Positions 1 through 8,929 of a stretch of 64,000 bases of DNA are shown here, one piece after another. Origin of the DNA: Methylocella silvestris BL2. Its GTDB lineage: Bacteria > Pseudomonadota > Alphaproteobacteria > Rhizobiales > Beijerinckiaceae. Under the pieces are notes generated by a model. The model saw only the letters and a program-made list of their open reading frames with translations. It was not told the DNA's origin and searched no databases. Where the stretch lies: the NCBI RefSeq assembly GCF_000021745.1, contig NC_011666.1, forward strand, positions 2,817,001 through 2,881,000, read 5' to 3'. Numbering within the stretch: the stretch's first letter is position 1; the number at the start of each line of letters is the position of its first letter. The position numbers and the translations under genes were made by a program.

Positions 1-1
1 A

Positions 2-175
2 CGCGTGCAAAAGCTCATCGGCGGCAAGGAGCGCTATGTGCATTTGGCGAAGCCGCTGCCGATCCACCTCGAATATTTCACCGCCAAGGTCGACCCTTAC
101 GGCCAGCTGCAATTGAGCGAAGACATCTATGGATTCTCCCGCAAGGTGAGGGCGGCGCTTGGGCTTGAGGGCTGA
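2..175 (+). CDS. L,D-transpeptidase (YcbB-like), C-terminal fragment
   Basis: The window opens inside a reading frame whose last 57 codons end at a TGA at 173-175. The visible tail reads KPLPIHLEYFTAKVD and then QLQLSEDIYG. This resembles the C-terminal end of murein L,D-transpeptidases of the YcbB type, which make 3-3 cross-links in peptidoglycan and typically end in a P(I/V)H-x-x-YFTA-x-VD segment followed by a D-D/I-YG motif. The catalytic Cys and most of the protein lie upstream of the window, so the call rests on the tail alone. Confidence 0.6.
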   Translation, partial: RVQKLIGGKERYVHLAKPLPIHLEYFTAKVDPYGQLQLSEDIYGFSRKVRAALGLEG

Positions 176-186
176 TCCGGCGAAGG

Positions 187-1044
187 TCACTCGCTATTGG
201 GGATGGCAAGGCGCATCAGGCGATCGACCAGGCGGTCGGGCGTCAGCGCGCGGGCGAGCGGCCCGAAGCGCGCGATCAAGCCGACGCTGTAGCGCGGGCG
301 CGGATGCGGCGTCGTCGCCGCCTTGAAAATGATCTTTGCGACATGTTCGGCGCTCATGACGCCAAAGCCGCCCTTGGCGAGGAAGCCGTGCATGCGCCGG
401 GCGAGGTTGCGTTTGAACGGCGCGTAGAGATCATCCCCTTCCAGTTCCGAGATTGATTTTAACAACCTCGCTTCGAATTGCGTCGCGATGGGCCCCGGCA
501 GCACATTGACCACCTCGACGCCGAAGGGAGCGACTTCGGGGCGCAGCGCGTCGGCGAGCGCTTCAAGCGCGAATTTGCTGGCGTGATAGGCGCCGCCGCC
601 CGCGACGCTGACGCGGCCGGCGACGGAACTGACATTGACGATCCGCCCCCCGCCGGCCCGCCTCATCCCGGGGAGGGCGAGCTGAGCCAGGCGCAGTCCG
701 CCGAAGACATTTGTCTCGAATTGCCGTCGCAGGGCGTCCAGCGAAATATCCTCGAGCGGACCATACTGGCCATAGCCGGCGTTGTTCACGAGGACGCCGA
801 TCGCGCCGAAATCCGCCTCCACCGCCTCGACCGCGGCGCGCCGCGCGTCGTCGTCGGTCACATCGAGCTGCAGCGTGCGGCAGCCGATGGCGCGAAGGTC
901 CTCCATCGCGGAGAGCTGCCGCGCGGTCGCAAAGGTCTCGAAGCCGGCGCGCCGGAACAGGGCGGCGGCGGCGCGGCCGACCCCGCTTGAACAGCCGGTA
1001 ATCAGCACGGGGCCGCGGATCAAAAGAGGCGGGGAGCGGTTCAC
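187..1044 (-). CDS. SDR-family short-chain dehydrogenase/reductase
   Basis: This is an NAD(P)-dependent short-chain dehydrogenase of about 285 residues. It has a Rossmann nucleotide loop TGCSSGVG near the N-terminus, the NNAGYG motif in the middle, a catalytic Ser in NVSSVAG, and the Y-x-x-x-K pair as YHASK. The C-terminal part is divergent, as in classical SDRs of unknown substrate. An open frame extends upstream to 1149, but the GTG at 1044 has a GGAGG nine bases before it and puts the glycine loop at the usual distance from the N-terminus. It stands alone, opposite to the TerC gene, so context gives no substrate. Confidence 0.85.
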   Translation of the reverse strand: MNRSPPLLIRGPVLITGCSSGVGRAAAALFRRAGFETFATARQLSAMEDLRAIGCRTLQLDVTDDDARRAAVEAVEADFGAIGVLVNNAGYGQYGPLEDISLDALRRQFETNVFGGLRLAQLALPGMRRAGGGRIVNVSSVAGRVSVAGGGAYHASKFALEALADALRPEVAPFGVEVVNVLPGPIATQFEARLLKSISELEGDDLYAPFKRNLARRMHGFLAKGGFGVMSAEHVAKIIFKAATTPHPRPRYSVGLIARFGPLARALTPDRLVDRLMRLAIPNSE

Positions 1045-1236
1045 TCTGTCGCGCCTCCTCAGCGCTCTGGGAAAGTCAAGGCGCCCGCTCACTCGCCTCG
1101 CGACCCTAACTTGACGCTCGCGGCCGTTTCCGGCACGAAACACCTTCAATGCCGGGCCCGCCAGGCTTTACCTTGGCTTCAGCCTTGCCGGGCGCAGGCC
1201 GCGGCAGACACGTCTCGGAGCTGAAAGACCTTTGCA

Positions 1237-1968
1237 ATGAACGATCTTCTGGCGCTAGCCGCGGACCCCTCTGCCTGGTTCGCGCTCGCCACCCTTATCG
1301 TCATGGAAGTCGTCCTTGGCATCGACAATCTCGTCTTCATCGCCATCGTTTCGCAAAAACTGCCCGAGCACCAGCGCTCGAAGGCGCGCCGCATCGGCAT
1401 CGGCCTGTCGCTGATCCTGCGGATCGCCCTGCTCTTCACCATTTCGACGATCATCCGCCTGACGACGCCGGTGATCAGCGTTCTCGGCCAGGGCTTCTCC
1501 TGGCGCGACATCATCCTGATCGCCGGCGGACTTTTCCTCGTCTACAAGGCCACGAGCGAAATCCATCAGGCCGTCGATCCAATGGAAGGCGGCGAGGAGA
1601 AGATCAAGCCGCCGACGAGCTTTTCCTCGGCGATCTTCCAGATCCTGCTCCTCGACCTTGTCTTTTCGCTCGATAGCATCATCACCGCGGTCGGCATGAC
1701 GGAGCATCTGCCGATCATGATCATCGCCGTGTTGACTGCTGTCGGCGCCATGCTTTTGGCCGCCGATCCGCTGGCGAATTTCATCCATCGCAACCCGACC
1801 ATCGTCATGCTGGCGCTGGGCTTCTTGCTGCTGATCGGCGCGACGCTGATCGCCGAAGGGTTCGGGTTTCATTTCCCGAAGGGCTACATCTATACAGCGA
1901 TGGCCTTCTCCGGTCTGGTCGAAGGGCTGAACATGTTTGCGCGCAAAAGGCGTTCGCCAAAGGCCTGA
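1237..1968 (+). CDS. TerC-family integral membrane protein
   Basis: This 243-residue protein has about seven hydrophobic segments and the TerC family signature early on: [14 protein letters not shown], with its acidic Asp inside a membrane helix, and a second copy [15 protein letters not shown] in the second half. TerC/Alx/YgaP-type proteins are linked to manganese export and metal homeostasis, and some to tellurium resistance. No tellurite operon is nearby, so a housekeeping metal role is more likely. The ATG at 1237 follows a purine-rich stretch. The stop lies 5 bases before the priA start, so the two genes are probably co-transcribed. Confidence 0.85.
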   Translation: MNDLLALAADPSAWFALATLIVMEVVLGIDNLVFIAIVSQKLPEHQRSKARRIGIGLSLILRIALLFTISTIIRLTTPVISVLGQGFSWRDIILIAGGLFLVYKATSEIHQAVDPMEGGEEKIKPPTSFSSAIFQILLLDLVFSLDSIITAVGMTEHLPIMIIAVLTAVGAMLLAADPLANFIHRNPTIVMLALGFLLLIGATLIAEGFGFHFPKGYIYTAMAFSGLVEGLNMFARKRRSPKA

Positions 1969-1972
1969 GGCG

Positions 1973-4207
1973 ATGCCGGCTGCCGAAAGCGTGCAAAGCG
2001 TCGTCGACGTGCTGTTTCCGGTCGCCGTCGACACCGCCTATTCCTATGTCGCCCCCGCCGCGATGGGCCTCGTCCCCGGCGCTTTCGTCGAAGCGCCGCT
2101 CGGACCGCGGCGGGCGATCGGCGTCGTTTTCGCGCAGCGCCCGGCCCCGCCCGGCGCCTCCAATCTGCGCGCCGTCGCCGCCCGGCTCGACATCTCCCCG
2201 CTTGGCGACCGCCTGCGCGACTTTATCGACTGGGTCGCGCGCTGGGGCATGAGCCCGCGCGGCATGGTGTTGCGGATGGCGATCCGCGCCCCGTTTCACG
2301 CCGCGCCCGAGCCGAAGCGGGTCGGCCTGCGCCTGACCGGCGCCGCGCCGGCCCGCCTCACTCCGGCGCGGGAGCGGACGCTGGCCGCGGCGCAAGCGGG
2401 CGGCCTGATGACGAAGGCGGCGCTGGCCAAAGCGGCCGGGGTTTCGGCCTCGGTCATCGACGGGCTCATCCGTCAGGGCGTCTTCACGCTCGAAACCTTG
2501 GCGCCTGAGCCTGCCGCGCCGGTCGGCGATCCCGATTTCCGCCAGCCGCTGCTTTCGCAAGATCAGGCCGCCGCCGCCGCCGAGCTGGCGAAAGCCGTCT
2601 TGGCGCAGAGCTTTTCGGTGACGCTGCTCGAAGGCGTCACAGGCTCGGGCAAGACCGAAACCTATTTCGAGGCGATCGCCGCCGCTCTCCGCGCCGGGCG
2701 CCAGACGCTGGTGCTGCTGCCGGAAATCGCCCTGACCAGCCAGTTCGTCGACCGTTTTGGCGCGCGTTTCGGAGCCGCGCCGGTCGAGTGGCATTCAGGG
2801 ATAGGCGCCGCGCGGCGTGCAAGGATCTGGAGCGCTGTCGCTTCAGGCGAGGCGAAAATCATCATCGGCGCGCGCTCGGCGTTGTTTTTGCCGTTTCAAT
2901 CGCTGGGGCTCGTCATCGTCGACGAGGAGCATGACGGCGCCTACAAGCAGGAGGACGGCGTCGTCTATCACGCCCGCGACATGGCGGTGGTGCGCGGCCG
3001 GATCGAGCAATGCGCAGTGATCCTCGCCAGCGCGACGCCCTCCATCGAGACGCGGGTCAACGCCGATCAGGGCCGCTACCGGCGCCTGGTGCTGAAAGAC
3101 CGATTTGGCGGCCGCGCCATGCCGAAGATCGAGGCGGTCGATATGCGGCTCAAGCCGCCGCCGCGCGGCAAATGGATTTCGCCTGCGCTGATCGCCGCAC
3201 TCGCCGACAATCTCGGCAAGGGCCAGCAATCGCTGCTGTTCTTAAACCGGCGCGGCTATGCGCCGCTGACGCTCTGCCGTAGCTGCGGCCATCGGTTCCA
3301 ATGCCCGAATTGCGCGGCGTGGCTCGTCGATCATCGCTTTCGCAAGGCGCTGATCTGCCACCATTGCGGCCATATGGAGCGCCGTCCGGAGCTTTGCCCC
3401 AATTGCGAGGCGGTTGAATCCCTGATGGCTTGTGGGCCGGGCGTCGAGCGGCTGGAGGAGGAGGCCGCCGAGCTGTTTCCCGACGCGCGGCTCATGATCC
3501 TGTCGTCCGATCTGGCGGGAGGCGCGGAGCGGCTCAGGGCCGAATTCGAAGCGGTGGCGCGCGGCGCCTGCGACATCGTGATCGGCACGCAGCTGGTCGC
3601 CAAGGGCCATAATTTTCCGGGGCTGACGCTGGTCGGCGTCATCGACGCCGATATCGGCCTGACCTCGGGCGATCCGCGCGCGGCGGAGCGCACCTTTCAA
3701 TTGCTGCAGCAGGTCACCGGCCGCGCCGGCCGGTTCGAGACGCCGGGGCGCGCCCTGGTGCAAAGTTTTCAACCCGAGCATCCGGTGATGCGGGCGATCC
3801 TCTCCGGCGACAGCGAAAAATTTTACGCCGAGGAAATCGAACAGCGCCGGCGCGCCGGTCTGCCGCCATTCGGCCGGCTGGCGGCCTTGATCGTCTCGGG
3901 CAATGATGCGGCGTCGGCCGAGGCTTTCGCTCGCGCTTTGGCGCGGGCGGCGCATGATCTGCCGCGCTCGGATGGATGGACGCTCGCTGCGGCCGGAGGG
4001 TTGCCGACCGAGGGCGAACTTTCCCTGCTCGGACCGGCGGAGGCGCCCATCGCGATCCTGCGCGGGCGCCACCGCTTCCGCCTGCTCATCCGCGCGCCGC
4101 GCTCCTCCGATTTGCAGGGATTTTTGAACGCTTTGCTTGCAGCGGGACCGCCGCAACGCGGTGGGGTGAACGCGGCGATCGATATAGACCCGCAAAGCTT
4201 TTTGTAG
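1973..4207 (+). CDS. priA: Primosomal protein N' (replication restart helicase PriA)
   Basis: PriA is a 3'-5' DNA helicase that reloads the replisome at stalled forks. The 744-residue product has the N-terminal DNA-binding domain, Walker A GVTGSGKTETY, the helicase box VDEEHDGAYKQ, and the zinc-binding insertion with paired cysteines (CRSCGHRFQCPNC, then CHHCG and CPNC). Motifs V and VI follow as GTQLVAKGHNFPGLTLVGV and QQVTGRAGRF. The frame is open further upstream, but the ATG at 1973 avoids overlap with terC and gives the family's normal N-terminus (VVDVLFPVAVDTAYSY). Confidence 0.96.
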   Translation: MPAAESVQSVVDVLFPVAVDTAYSYVAPAAMGLVPGAFVEAPLGPRRAIGVVFAQRPAPPGASNLRAVAARLDISPLGDRLRDFIDWVARWGMSPRGMVLRMAIRAPFHAAPEPKRVGLRLTGAAPARLTPARERTLAAAQAGGLMTKAALAKAAGVSASVIDGLIRQGVFTLETLAPEPAAPVGDPDFRQPLLSQDQAAAAAELAKAVLAQSFSVTLLEGVTGSGKTETYFEAIAAALRAGRQTLVLLPEIALTSQFVDRFGARFGAAPVEWHSGIGAARRARIWSAVASGEAKIIIGARSALFLPFQSLGLVIVDEEHDGAYKQEDGVVYHARDMAVVRGRIEQCAVILASATPSIETRVNADQGRYRRLVLKDRFGGRAMPKIEAVDMRLKPPPRGKWISPALIAALADNLGKGQQSLLFLNRRGYAPLTLCRSCGHRFQCPNCAAWLVDHRFRKALICHHCGHMERRPELCPNCEAVESLMACGPGVERLEEEAAELFPDARLMILSSDLAGGAERLRAEFEAVARGACDIVIGTQLVAKGHNFPGLTLVGVIDADIGLTSGDPRAAERTFQLLQQVTGRAGRFETPGRALVQSFQPEHPVMRAILSGDSEKFYAEEIEQRRRAGLPPFGRLAALIVSGNDAASAEAFARALARAAHDLPRSDGWTLAAAGGLPTEGELSLLGPAEAPIAILRGRHRFRLLIRAPRSSDLQGFLNALLAAGPPQRGGVNAAIDIDPQSFL

Positions 4208-4357
4208 AAAATTAAATTGTGCAAAATTATATATTTGCAATCCTGTTAATTGTCCGCAATTGATATCCGAAACCTGTAGTCGCGATTGATATTCAAAATC
4301 CTTCTTCCGCTGCGCACGCATAACCCAAATAGGCGATGACGGTTTGGATTACTAAAA

Positions 4358-4380
4358 GTTAATTCAGAAAGGGAATTAAC
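4358..4380. repeat. Inverted repeat upstream of exported-protein gene
   Basis: GTTAATTC, seven bases, then GAATTAAC form a perfect 8-bp inverted repeat ending 22 bases before the start codon at 4403. It sits in an AT-rich 195-base gap after priA that contrasts with the surrounding GC-rich DNA. It could be an operator or a short hairpin in the 5' leader. There is no T-run, so it is not an obvious terminator. Confidence 0.5.
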
Positions 4381-4402
4381 GCGCACCGGGAAAACGGGCG
4401 GC

Positions 4403-5683
4403 ATGAAAAAATTCAGACAGCAATTTTCCAGGGTTCGAGGCGTTGTTTTGAGCCTCGTCGCGATCGGCGCGGCCTTGGGATTCTCCCCCGGCGCAGCCAT
4501 GGCGGCCAACCGGGGCTCCTGTTCCGGTCCCGACCCGAATCCTACGCCAAATCCGATCAAGCCGGGCGACAAGACCACATTCGGGGTCTATTTCTATTGC
4601 CTCGGCCCGGGCATCGGAAATTTCCTCAACGACAACGTCACGCTTCAGGTGTCGAAACTGCCCGCTGGCGTCACGTTCAGTCCCAAGACCGCAGCGGTCA
4701 AGGGCGGCGACGTCACCACCATTACCGTCACCACGTCAAAAACCACGCCCGCCGGCTCGAGCGTCAAATTCACGGTGGGGGCCAAAGGCAAGACCTGCGC
4801 CGCCTATACGCCGCCCTGTCCTGTCAGCTTCCAGATCAAGCCCGAAATCACCTGTCCGAAGTCAGCGAAGGGCGTATGCCCGAACGTCTGGTGGTTCAAT
4901 GGAGTCGACCCGCAGCCGAAAAATTATGTGACGACGATTGACGCCTCGCCGGGTGGGACCGACTACAACTGGCAGATCACCGCCGGCTCGCAATATGCGC
5001 AATTCTCCAATAATTCGGCGACGATGGACACCAAGAGCAAGAATTCGGTGGTCGTCGAGCCGAGCGCGGACCCGGGCACAGGCGCGCCGACGGTCAGCGT
5101 GAAGGTGACAGTCAAGAGCAAGGACGGAACGGCGACGTCGGATGAATTCAAGCTCACCGTGCTGAAACCCTACAAGCTCGCGCCGAATGGCATTGTCGAT
5201 GCGAAAGATGGCCAGGGCTTTCACTCCCGACCGACCTATCTGTTGCAGGATCAGACCGGCAAGACATTGCCGTTTCCCGTCACGGTCAGAGAAAATTTCA
5301 ATGCCGGCTCGTCCAATCTGTGGCCTGGCGGCAGTAACTGGACCGCGGGCAATACCAAGGAGCAGACCCTGCTCGCTAACCCAACCGACATTCACGATGA
5401 TCTGATCAAATCGGGGGCTGGATGCAATATTCTCATTCCGTCCTTGGGACAGGTCCCCTGCGCTCATCCGCCTGCAACGGTCAAGGAATGCGGTAACCAA
5501 CTCTGCACGCAGCCGGTGATTTCATGGACGGGCGGGGTCTGGATCGGCGGCGTGGCCGCAAATCGCACCAGCGGCGTTCAGGTCATGTCGAACTCCTGGG
5601 TGCTTTACCAGGATCACGGACGAAACTGTGCGCGGAAGTCGCCGCTCTCGGCTGGCGCTGACAACACCTTCTGTCCCAAATAA
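4403..5683 (+). CDS. Exported protein of unknown function, Ig-like character
   Basis: I do not recognise this 426-residue protein. It starts with a twin-lysine n-region and a hydrophobic stretch (VVLSLVAIGAALGFSPGAAMA) ending in an Ala-x-Ala site, so it is probably secreted by Sec. The mature part is rich in Thr, Ser, Pro and Lys with short beta-strand-like runs such as TTITVTTSK and PTVSVKVTVKS, which suggests one or two bacterial Ig-like domains. About eleven cysteines in the mature region (several as CGNQLC or CPNVWW pairs) point to disulfides in the periplasm or outside the cell. The ATG at 4403 is close to the only start that preserves the signal peptide. The exported HEAT-repeat protein follows 25 bases later and may share the transcript. 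Confidence 0.7.
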   Translation: MKKFRQQFSRVRGVVLSLVAIGAALGFSPGAAMAANRGSCSGPDPNPTPNPIKPGDKTTFGVYFYCLGPGIGNFLNDNVTLQVSKLPAGVTFSPKTAAVKGGDVTTITVTTSKTTPAGSSVKFTVGAKGKTCAAYTPPCPVSFQIKPEITCPKSAKGVCPNVWWFNGVDPQPKNYVTTIDASPGGTDYNWQITAGSQYAQFSNNSATMDTKSKNSVVVEPSADPGTGAPTVSVKVTVKSKDGTATSDEFKLTVLKPYKLAPNGIVDAKDGQGFHSRPTYLLQDQTGKTLPFPVTVRENFNAGSSNLWPGGSNWTAGNTKEQTLLANPTDIHDDLIKSGAGCNILIPSLGQVPCAHPPATVKECGNQLCTQPVISWTGGVWIGGVAANRTSGVQVMSNSWVLYQDHGRNCARKSPLSAGADNTFCPK

Positions 5684-5708
5684 CGAACCATCGCGGGAGA
5701 CCACGCGG

Positions 5709-6743
5709 ATGAAGATCAAAGTCCTGGCCCTGCTGACGGCCGGGCTGGCCGCCGGGTCGGCCCGCGCCGAATTGCTTCCCGACGCCGACGCTCCTGAGCT
5801 GACGCAGGCGGCGCAGGTGATCGCCGTCGGCCGCGCCAGCCATACGGATGGAACTGGGCCCATTCTGATAGCGGTCGACAGCTTTCTGAAAGGGGGCGGG
5901 GCTTTGCGCCAGCTCGCGGTTTCGCCCGATTTCGCCGGCGTCGGCAAGATCGAGGAGCGGCAATACGGGATCTTCTTCCTCGGCCGCCGGGGCAAGGGCG
6001 GCGCCTATTCGGCGGCCGACCCCTATCATCCTGCTTTGGTCGCCGCCCCAGGGCAGTCGCTGGCCGCCTCGCCCGATGCGCTTGCCGGCGTCGCCGGGGC
6101 GCTCGCTTCCGTGCTGACCGCGCCCGCCGCGACTCTGATCGATCCCGTGAAAGGGGTGCAGGGCCTCGTCACAGCCGCGCCGGCCGACCAGGCGCAATAT
6201 GTCTATTACGCTGCGGCGCAGGCCCTTGCGACAATTCCTTACCCTGAGGCTGGCCTCGCCCTCAAGGCGATCGCCGCGTCGGATCAGCTTCCCGCCCGTC
6301 TTTGGGCGATGTATGTGCTCTTCTCGATGGATGAGGCGTTGGACGACGAGGAAAAGGCCGACTATGTGCGGTCGGTTGCGCCCATCCTCGCCGATCCGGG
6401 GACTCTCGGGTTCAGCGCATCAAAACTGGCGAACGCCATTGACGCGCATGTGGATTCGCCAGAGCTCATCCCGGCGTTGACCGTCATGCTGGGGTCGAAC
6501 GAGGTCGCCGTGCGCCGCGCGGCGGCGTCTGTGCTCAGCCGCCTCGCCGCGCCGGAGGTCGCCGCGCCGCTTGCGAAGACCGCGCTCAATGACAGCGACG
6601 AATCCGTGCGGTTCTACGCCGTGCGCGGCCTCGCCCTGTTACAGGATCCGACGACGGCGCCGACGCTTGCGACTTTTGACGCGAAGCAAAGCGAACTGCT
6701 GCAGCAATGGCGTTCCTGGGCGCGCGCCCGTTTCGGCTCATAG
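5709..6743 (+). CDS. Exported HEAT-repeat-like protein
   Basis: This 344-residue product begins with a clear signal peptide (MKIKVLALLTAGLAAGSARA) and ends with alpha-helical repeats typical of HEAT/PBS-lyase-like scaffolds: VAVRRAAASVLSRLAAPEVA, followed by DESVRFYAVRGLALLQDP. The middle carries Ala-rich helices. Such repeats usually bind other proteins. No enzymatic motif is visible. The frame is open to 5628, but the ATG at 5709 follows a GGGAG purine run and supplies the signal peptide. It lies 25 bases after the preceding exported protein, and the two may act together in the periplasm. Confidence 0.75.
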   Translation: MKIKVLALLTAGLAAGSARAELLPDADAPELTQAAQVIAVGRASHTDGTGPILIAVDSFLKGGGALRQLAVSPDFAGVGKIEERQYGIFFLGRRGKGGAYSAADPYHPALVAAPGQSLAASPDALAGVAGALASVLTAPAATLIDPVKGVQGLVTAAPADQAQYVYYAAAQALATIPYPEAGLALKAIAASDQLPARLWAMYVLFSMDEALDDEEKADYVRSVAPILADPGTLGFSASKLANAIDAHVDSPELIPALTVMLGSNEVAVRRAAASVLSRLAAPEVAAPLAKTALNDSDESVRFYAVRGLALLQDPTTAPTLATFDAKQSELLQQWRSWARARFGS

Positions 6744-6778
6744 CAGCGCTTCGGGCGGCGCGGTCTGAATCCTGGCGC

Positions 6779-8854
6779 TCAGGCGCCGCTGTCGCCCAGA
6801 AGCTGGCGCAGGGCGTCAACGTCCCGAGCGGGCAACGAGCAGGCGCCGCCGGCGCAAACGAAAGCCGCGGCCTCGCCTGCGAGCTCAGCCTGGGCGCGCG
6901 CCGGATGGGCCGCCGGGATCTCGTCCGGCCGGTCGAGGTCCATCACGATCCGGTCGATGAAAGGGGCGCCGAGCGCCGCCTCATAGAGCGGCGCGCGGGC
7001 CGGTCCCGCCGTGACGATCTCCCTGACGCGCAGTCGCAGATCGATGGCGTTGAGGGTTCCGGCGTGGCCGACGATATTGCCGCGGATCGATGGCCCCATG
7101 GCCTTGATGAGCGCGTCGGCGCGATCGAGCGCGCCTTGATCTCCAGAAACGCCCGCGAGCCGGATCAGCGCGCCAAGATAGACCGGATGGGCGTTGGGGA
7201 TGGCGTCGTCGGCCGTCGGCGCGAGCTTGACGATGACGTCGGCAGCGTCCTTCGCCGCCATCGTAATCAGCCGCGAGTCCGGATCGATGTGGCAGGCCTC
7301 GAGCGTCTGCGCAAAAGCGCGGGCGTCGGACAAATAATCGCGCGTCGCGGCAAACTCTTTTAAATTACGAACTTCATATAACGCCAGCGCTGCGCGCATC
7401 ATGGTGGAATAGTCGAGCGCGAGACCCGGCTTGACGAGGACGCCGGCGCGGAAACTATGGGCGAGACGCGTCAGTCCCGCTTCGTCGCGATAGAGCATTG
7501 TCGCAACAATGAAATTATAGGCGCGCGCGGCGAGCGCAATCCAGCGATGCTCGCCGGTCAGCGTCGCCGCGTTGACCAAGGCTGCAATCATCAATCCGTT
7601 CCAGTCGGCCATGATCTTGTCGTCGAGACCGGGGTGGACGCGCGCCTCGCGCCGGTCGAACAGTCTTTGCCGCAAGGGGGCAAGACGCGCCTCTTCCTCG
7701 GCGGTTGGCCGCGCCGATTCGAGCCGGTTCAGGATTGTGACGCCATTTGGATAATGGGCGTCGACCCAATTGCCGATCCGCGCGGCGTTGTAGAATTTGC
7801 CGAAGAATCGCGCCTCGTCGGCGCCAAGCGGCTCGACGAGTTCGTCGAACGTCCAGACGTAGAATTTGCCCTCGATCCCTTCGGAATCGGCGTCGAGGCT
7901 GGCGCTGAAGGCGCCGCCCGGATTGGTCATTTCGCGTTCGAGCCAGGCGACCGTTTCGCGCGCGCGCTGCAAGAAGAGATCGTCCTTGAAGGCGTCGTAG
8001 CAGAGCGCCAGGCATTCGAGAATCTGCGCATTATCATAAAGCATCTTCTCGAAATGCGGCACGAGCCAGCGATCGTCGGTGGAATAGCGGGCATAGCCGC
8101 CGCCGAGATGGTCGTAGATGCCCCCTTCCGACATTTTTTCGAGCGCGAGCCGCATCGCTTGGCGGTAGGCGGCAGTGCCGGTGCGGGCGCCGGCGCGCCA
8201 CAGCATTTCGAGGATCGGCGTATTGGGGAATTTCGGCGCGCCTTTGAGGCCGCCGTCGACGGTGTCGATCGCGGTCACGAGCTGGGCGGCGATATCGTCC
8301 ATTTGCGCGAGCGAGAAATCGCCGCCGCTTGCGGTCGGCGCTTTTGTCAGATTGCGCCGAACCGCGCCGACATTGGCGGCGATCCGATGCGGCTCCTCAT
8401 GAAAAGCGTGGGCGACCGTGCGCAGCACGGTGACGAAGGCCGGGCGGCCATATTGCTCGGTCTTGGGAAAATAGGTGCCGCCCCAGAACGGTTCGCCCTT
8501 TGGCGTCAGGAACATGGTGAGCGGCCAGCCGCCGCGCTCGCCGAAGGCGTGCAGCGCCTGCATATAGATATGATCGATATCCGGCCGTTCCTCGCGATCG
8601 ACCTTGATATTCACGAAGAGCTCGTTCATGACGGCGGCAGTCGCTTCGTCCTCGAAGCTTTCATGGGCCATGACATGGCACCAGTGGCAGGCGGCGTAGC
8701 CGACGGAGAGCAGGATCGGCTTTCCCTGCGCCGAGGCCTCGGCGAGCGCCGCCTCCGACCACATGCGCCAATGCACGGGATTGTTGGCGTGCTGCAGCAG
8801 ATAGGGGCTCGCCGCCTGACCGAGTTCATTGGCTGACATGACTTGGGCTGACAT
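6779..8854 (-). CDS. Thioredoxin-domain protein, DUF255/YyaL family
   Basis: The 691-residue protein fits the DUF255 family (YyaL; spermatogenesis-associated protein 20 in animals). It has an N-terminal thioredoxin-like domain with the C-H-W-C motif in YAACHWCHVMAHESFED, preceded by the family's start LLQHANNPVHW. A long six-hairpin glycosidase-like region follows with LGGGYARYSTD and LVPHFEKMLYDNAQ. Its biochemical function is not established; a redox or sugar-related role has been proposed from the folds. A second in-frame ATG at 8839 is an equally good start. It is divergent from mnmE across a 75-base gap. Confidence 0.88.
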   Translation of the reverse strand: MSAQVMSANELGQAASPYLLQHANNPVHWRMWSEAALAEASAQGKPILLSVGYAACHWCHVMAHESFEDEATAAVMNELFVNIKVDREERPDIDHIYMQALHAFGERGGWPLTMFLTPKGEPFWGGTYFPKTEQYGRPAFVTVLRTVAHAFHEEPHRIAANVGAVRRNLTKAPTASGGDFSLAQMDDIAAQLVTAIDTVDGGLKGAPKFPNTPILEMLWRAGARTGTAAYRQAMRLALEKMSEGGIYDHLGGGYARYSTDDRWLVPHFEKMLYDNAQILECLALCYDAFKDDLFLQRARETVAWLEREMTNPGGAFSASLDADSEGIEGKFYVWTFDELVEPLGADEARFFGKFYNAARIGNWVDAHYPNGVTILNRLESARPTAEEEARLAPLRQRLFDRREARVHPGLDDKIMADWNGLMIAALVNAATLTGEHRWIALAARAYNFIVATMLYRDEAGLTRLAHSFRAGVLVKPGLALDYSTMMRAALALYEVRNLKEFAATRDYLSDARAFAQTLEACHIDPDSRLITMAAKDAADVIVKLAPTADDAIPNAHPVYLGALIRLAGVSGDQGALDRADALIKAMGPSIRGNIVGHAGTLNAIDLRLRVREIVTAGPARAPLYEAALGAPFIDRIVMDLDRPDEIPAAHPARAQAELAGEAAAFVCAGGACSLPARDVDALRQLLGDSGA

Positions 8855-8929
8855 GGCTTAAGATCCTTGCCGTCGGCGATGTTCAAGGCTGGCTATTTAC
8901 AAACTTTATATAGCCTTGGGAGTCCGGCG

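Noticed and set aside
478..990. Long rightward open frames opposite the SDR gene
   Set aside because: They are complementary-strand shadows in GC-rich DNA, with Arg/Pro-rich composition and no family motif.
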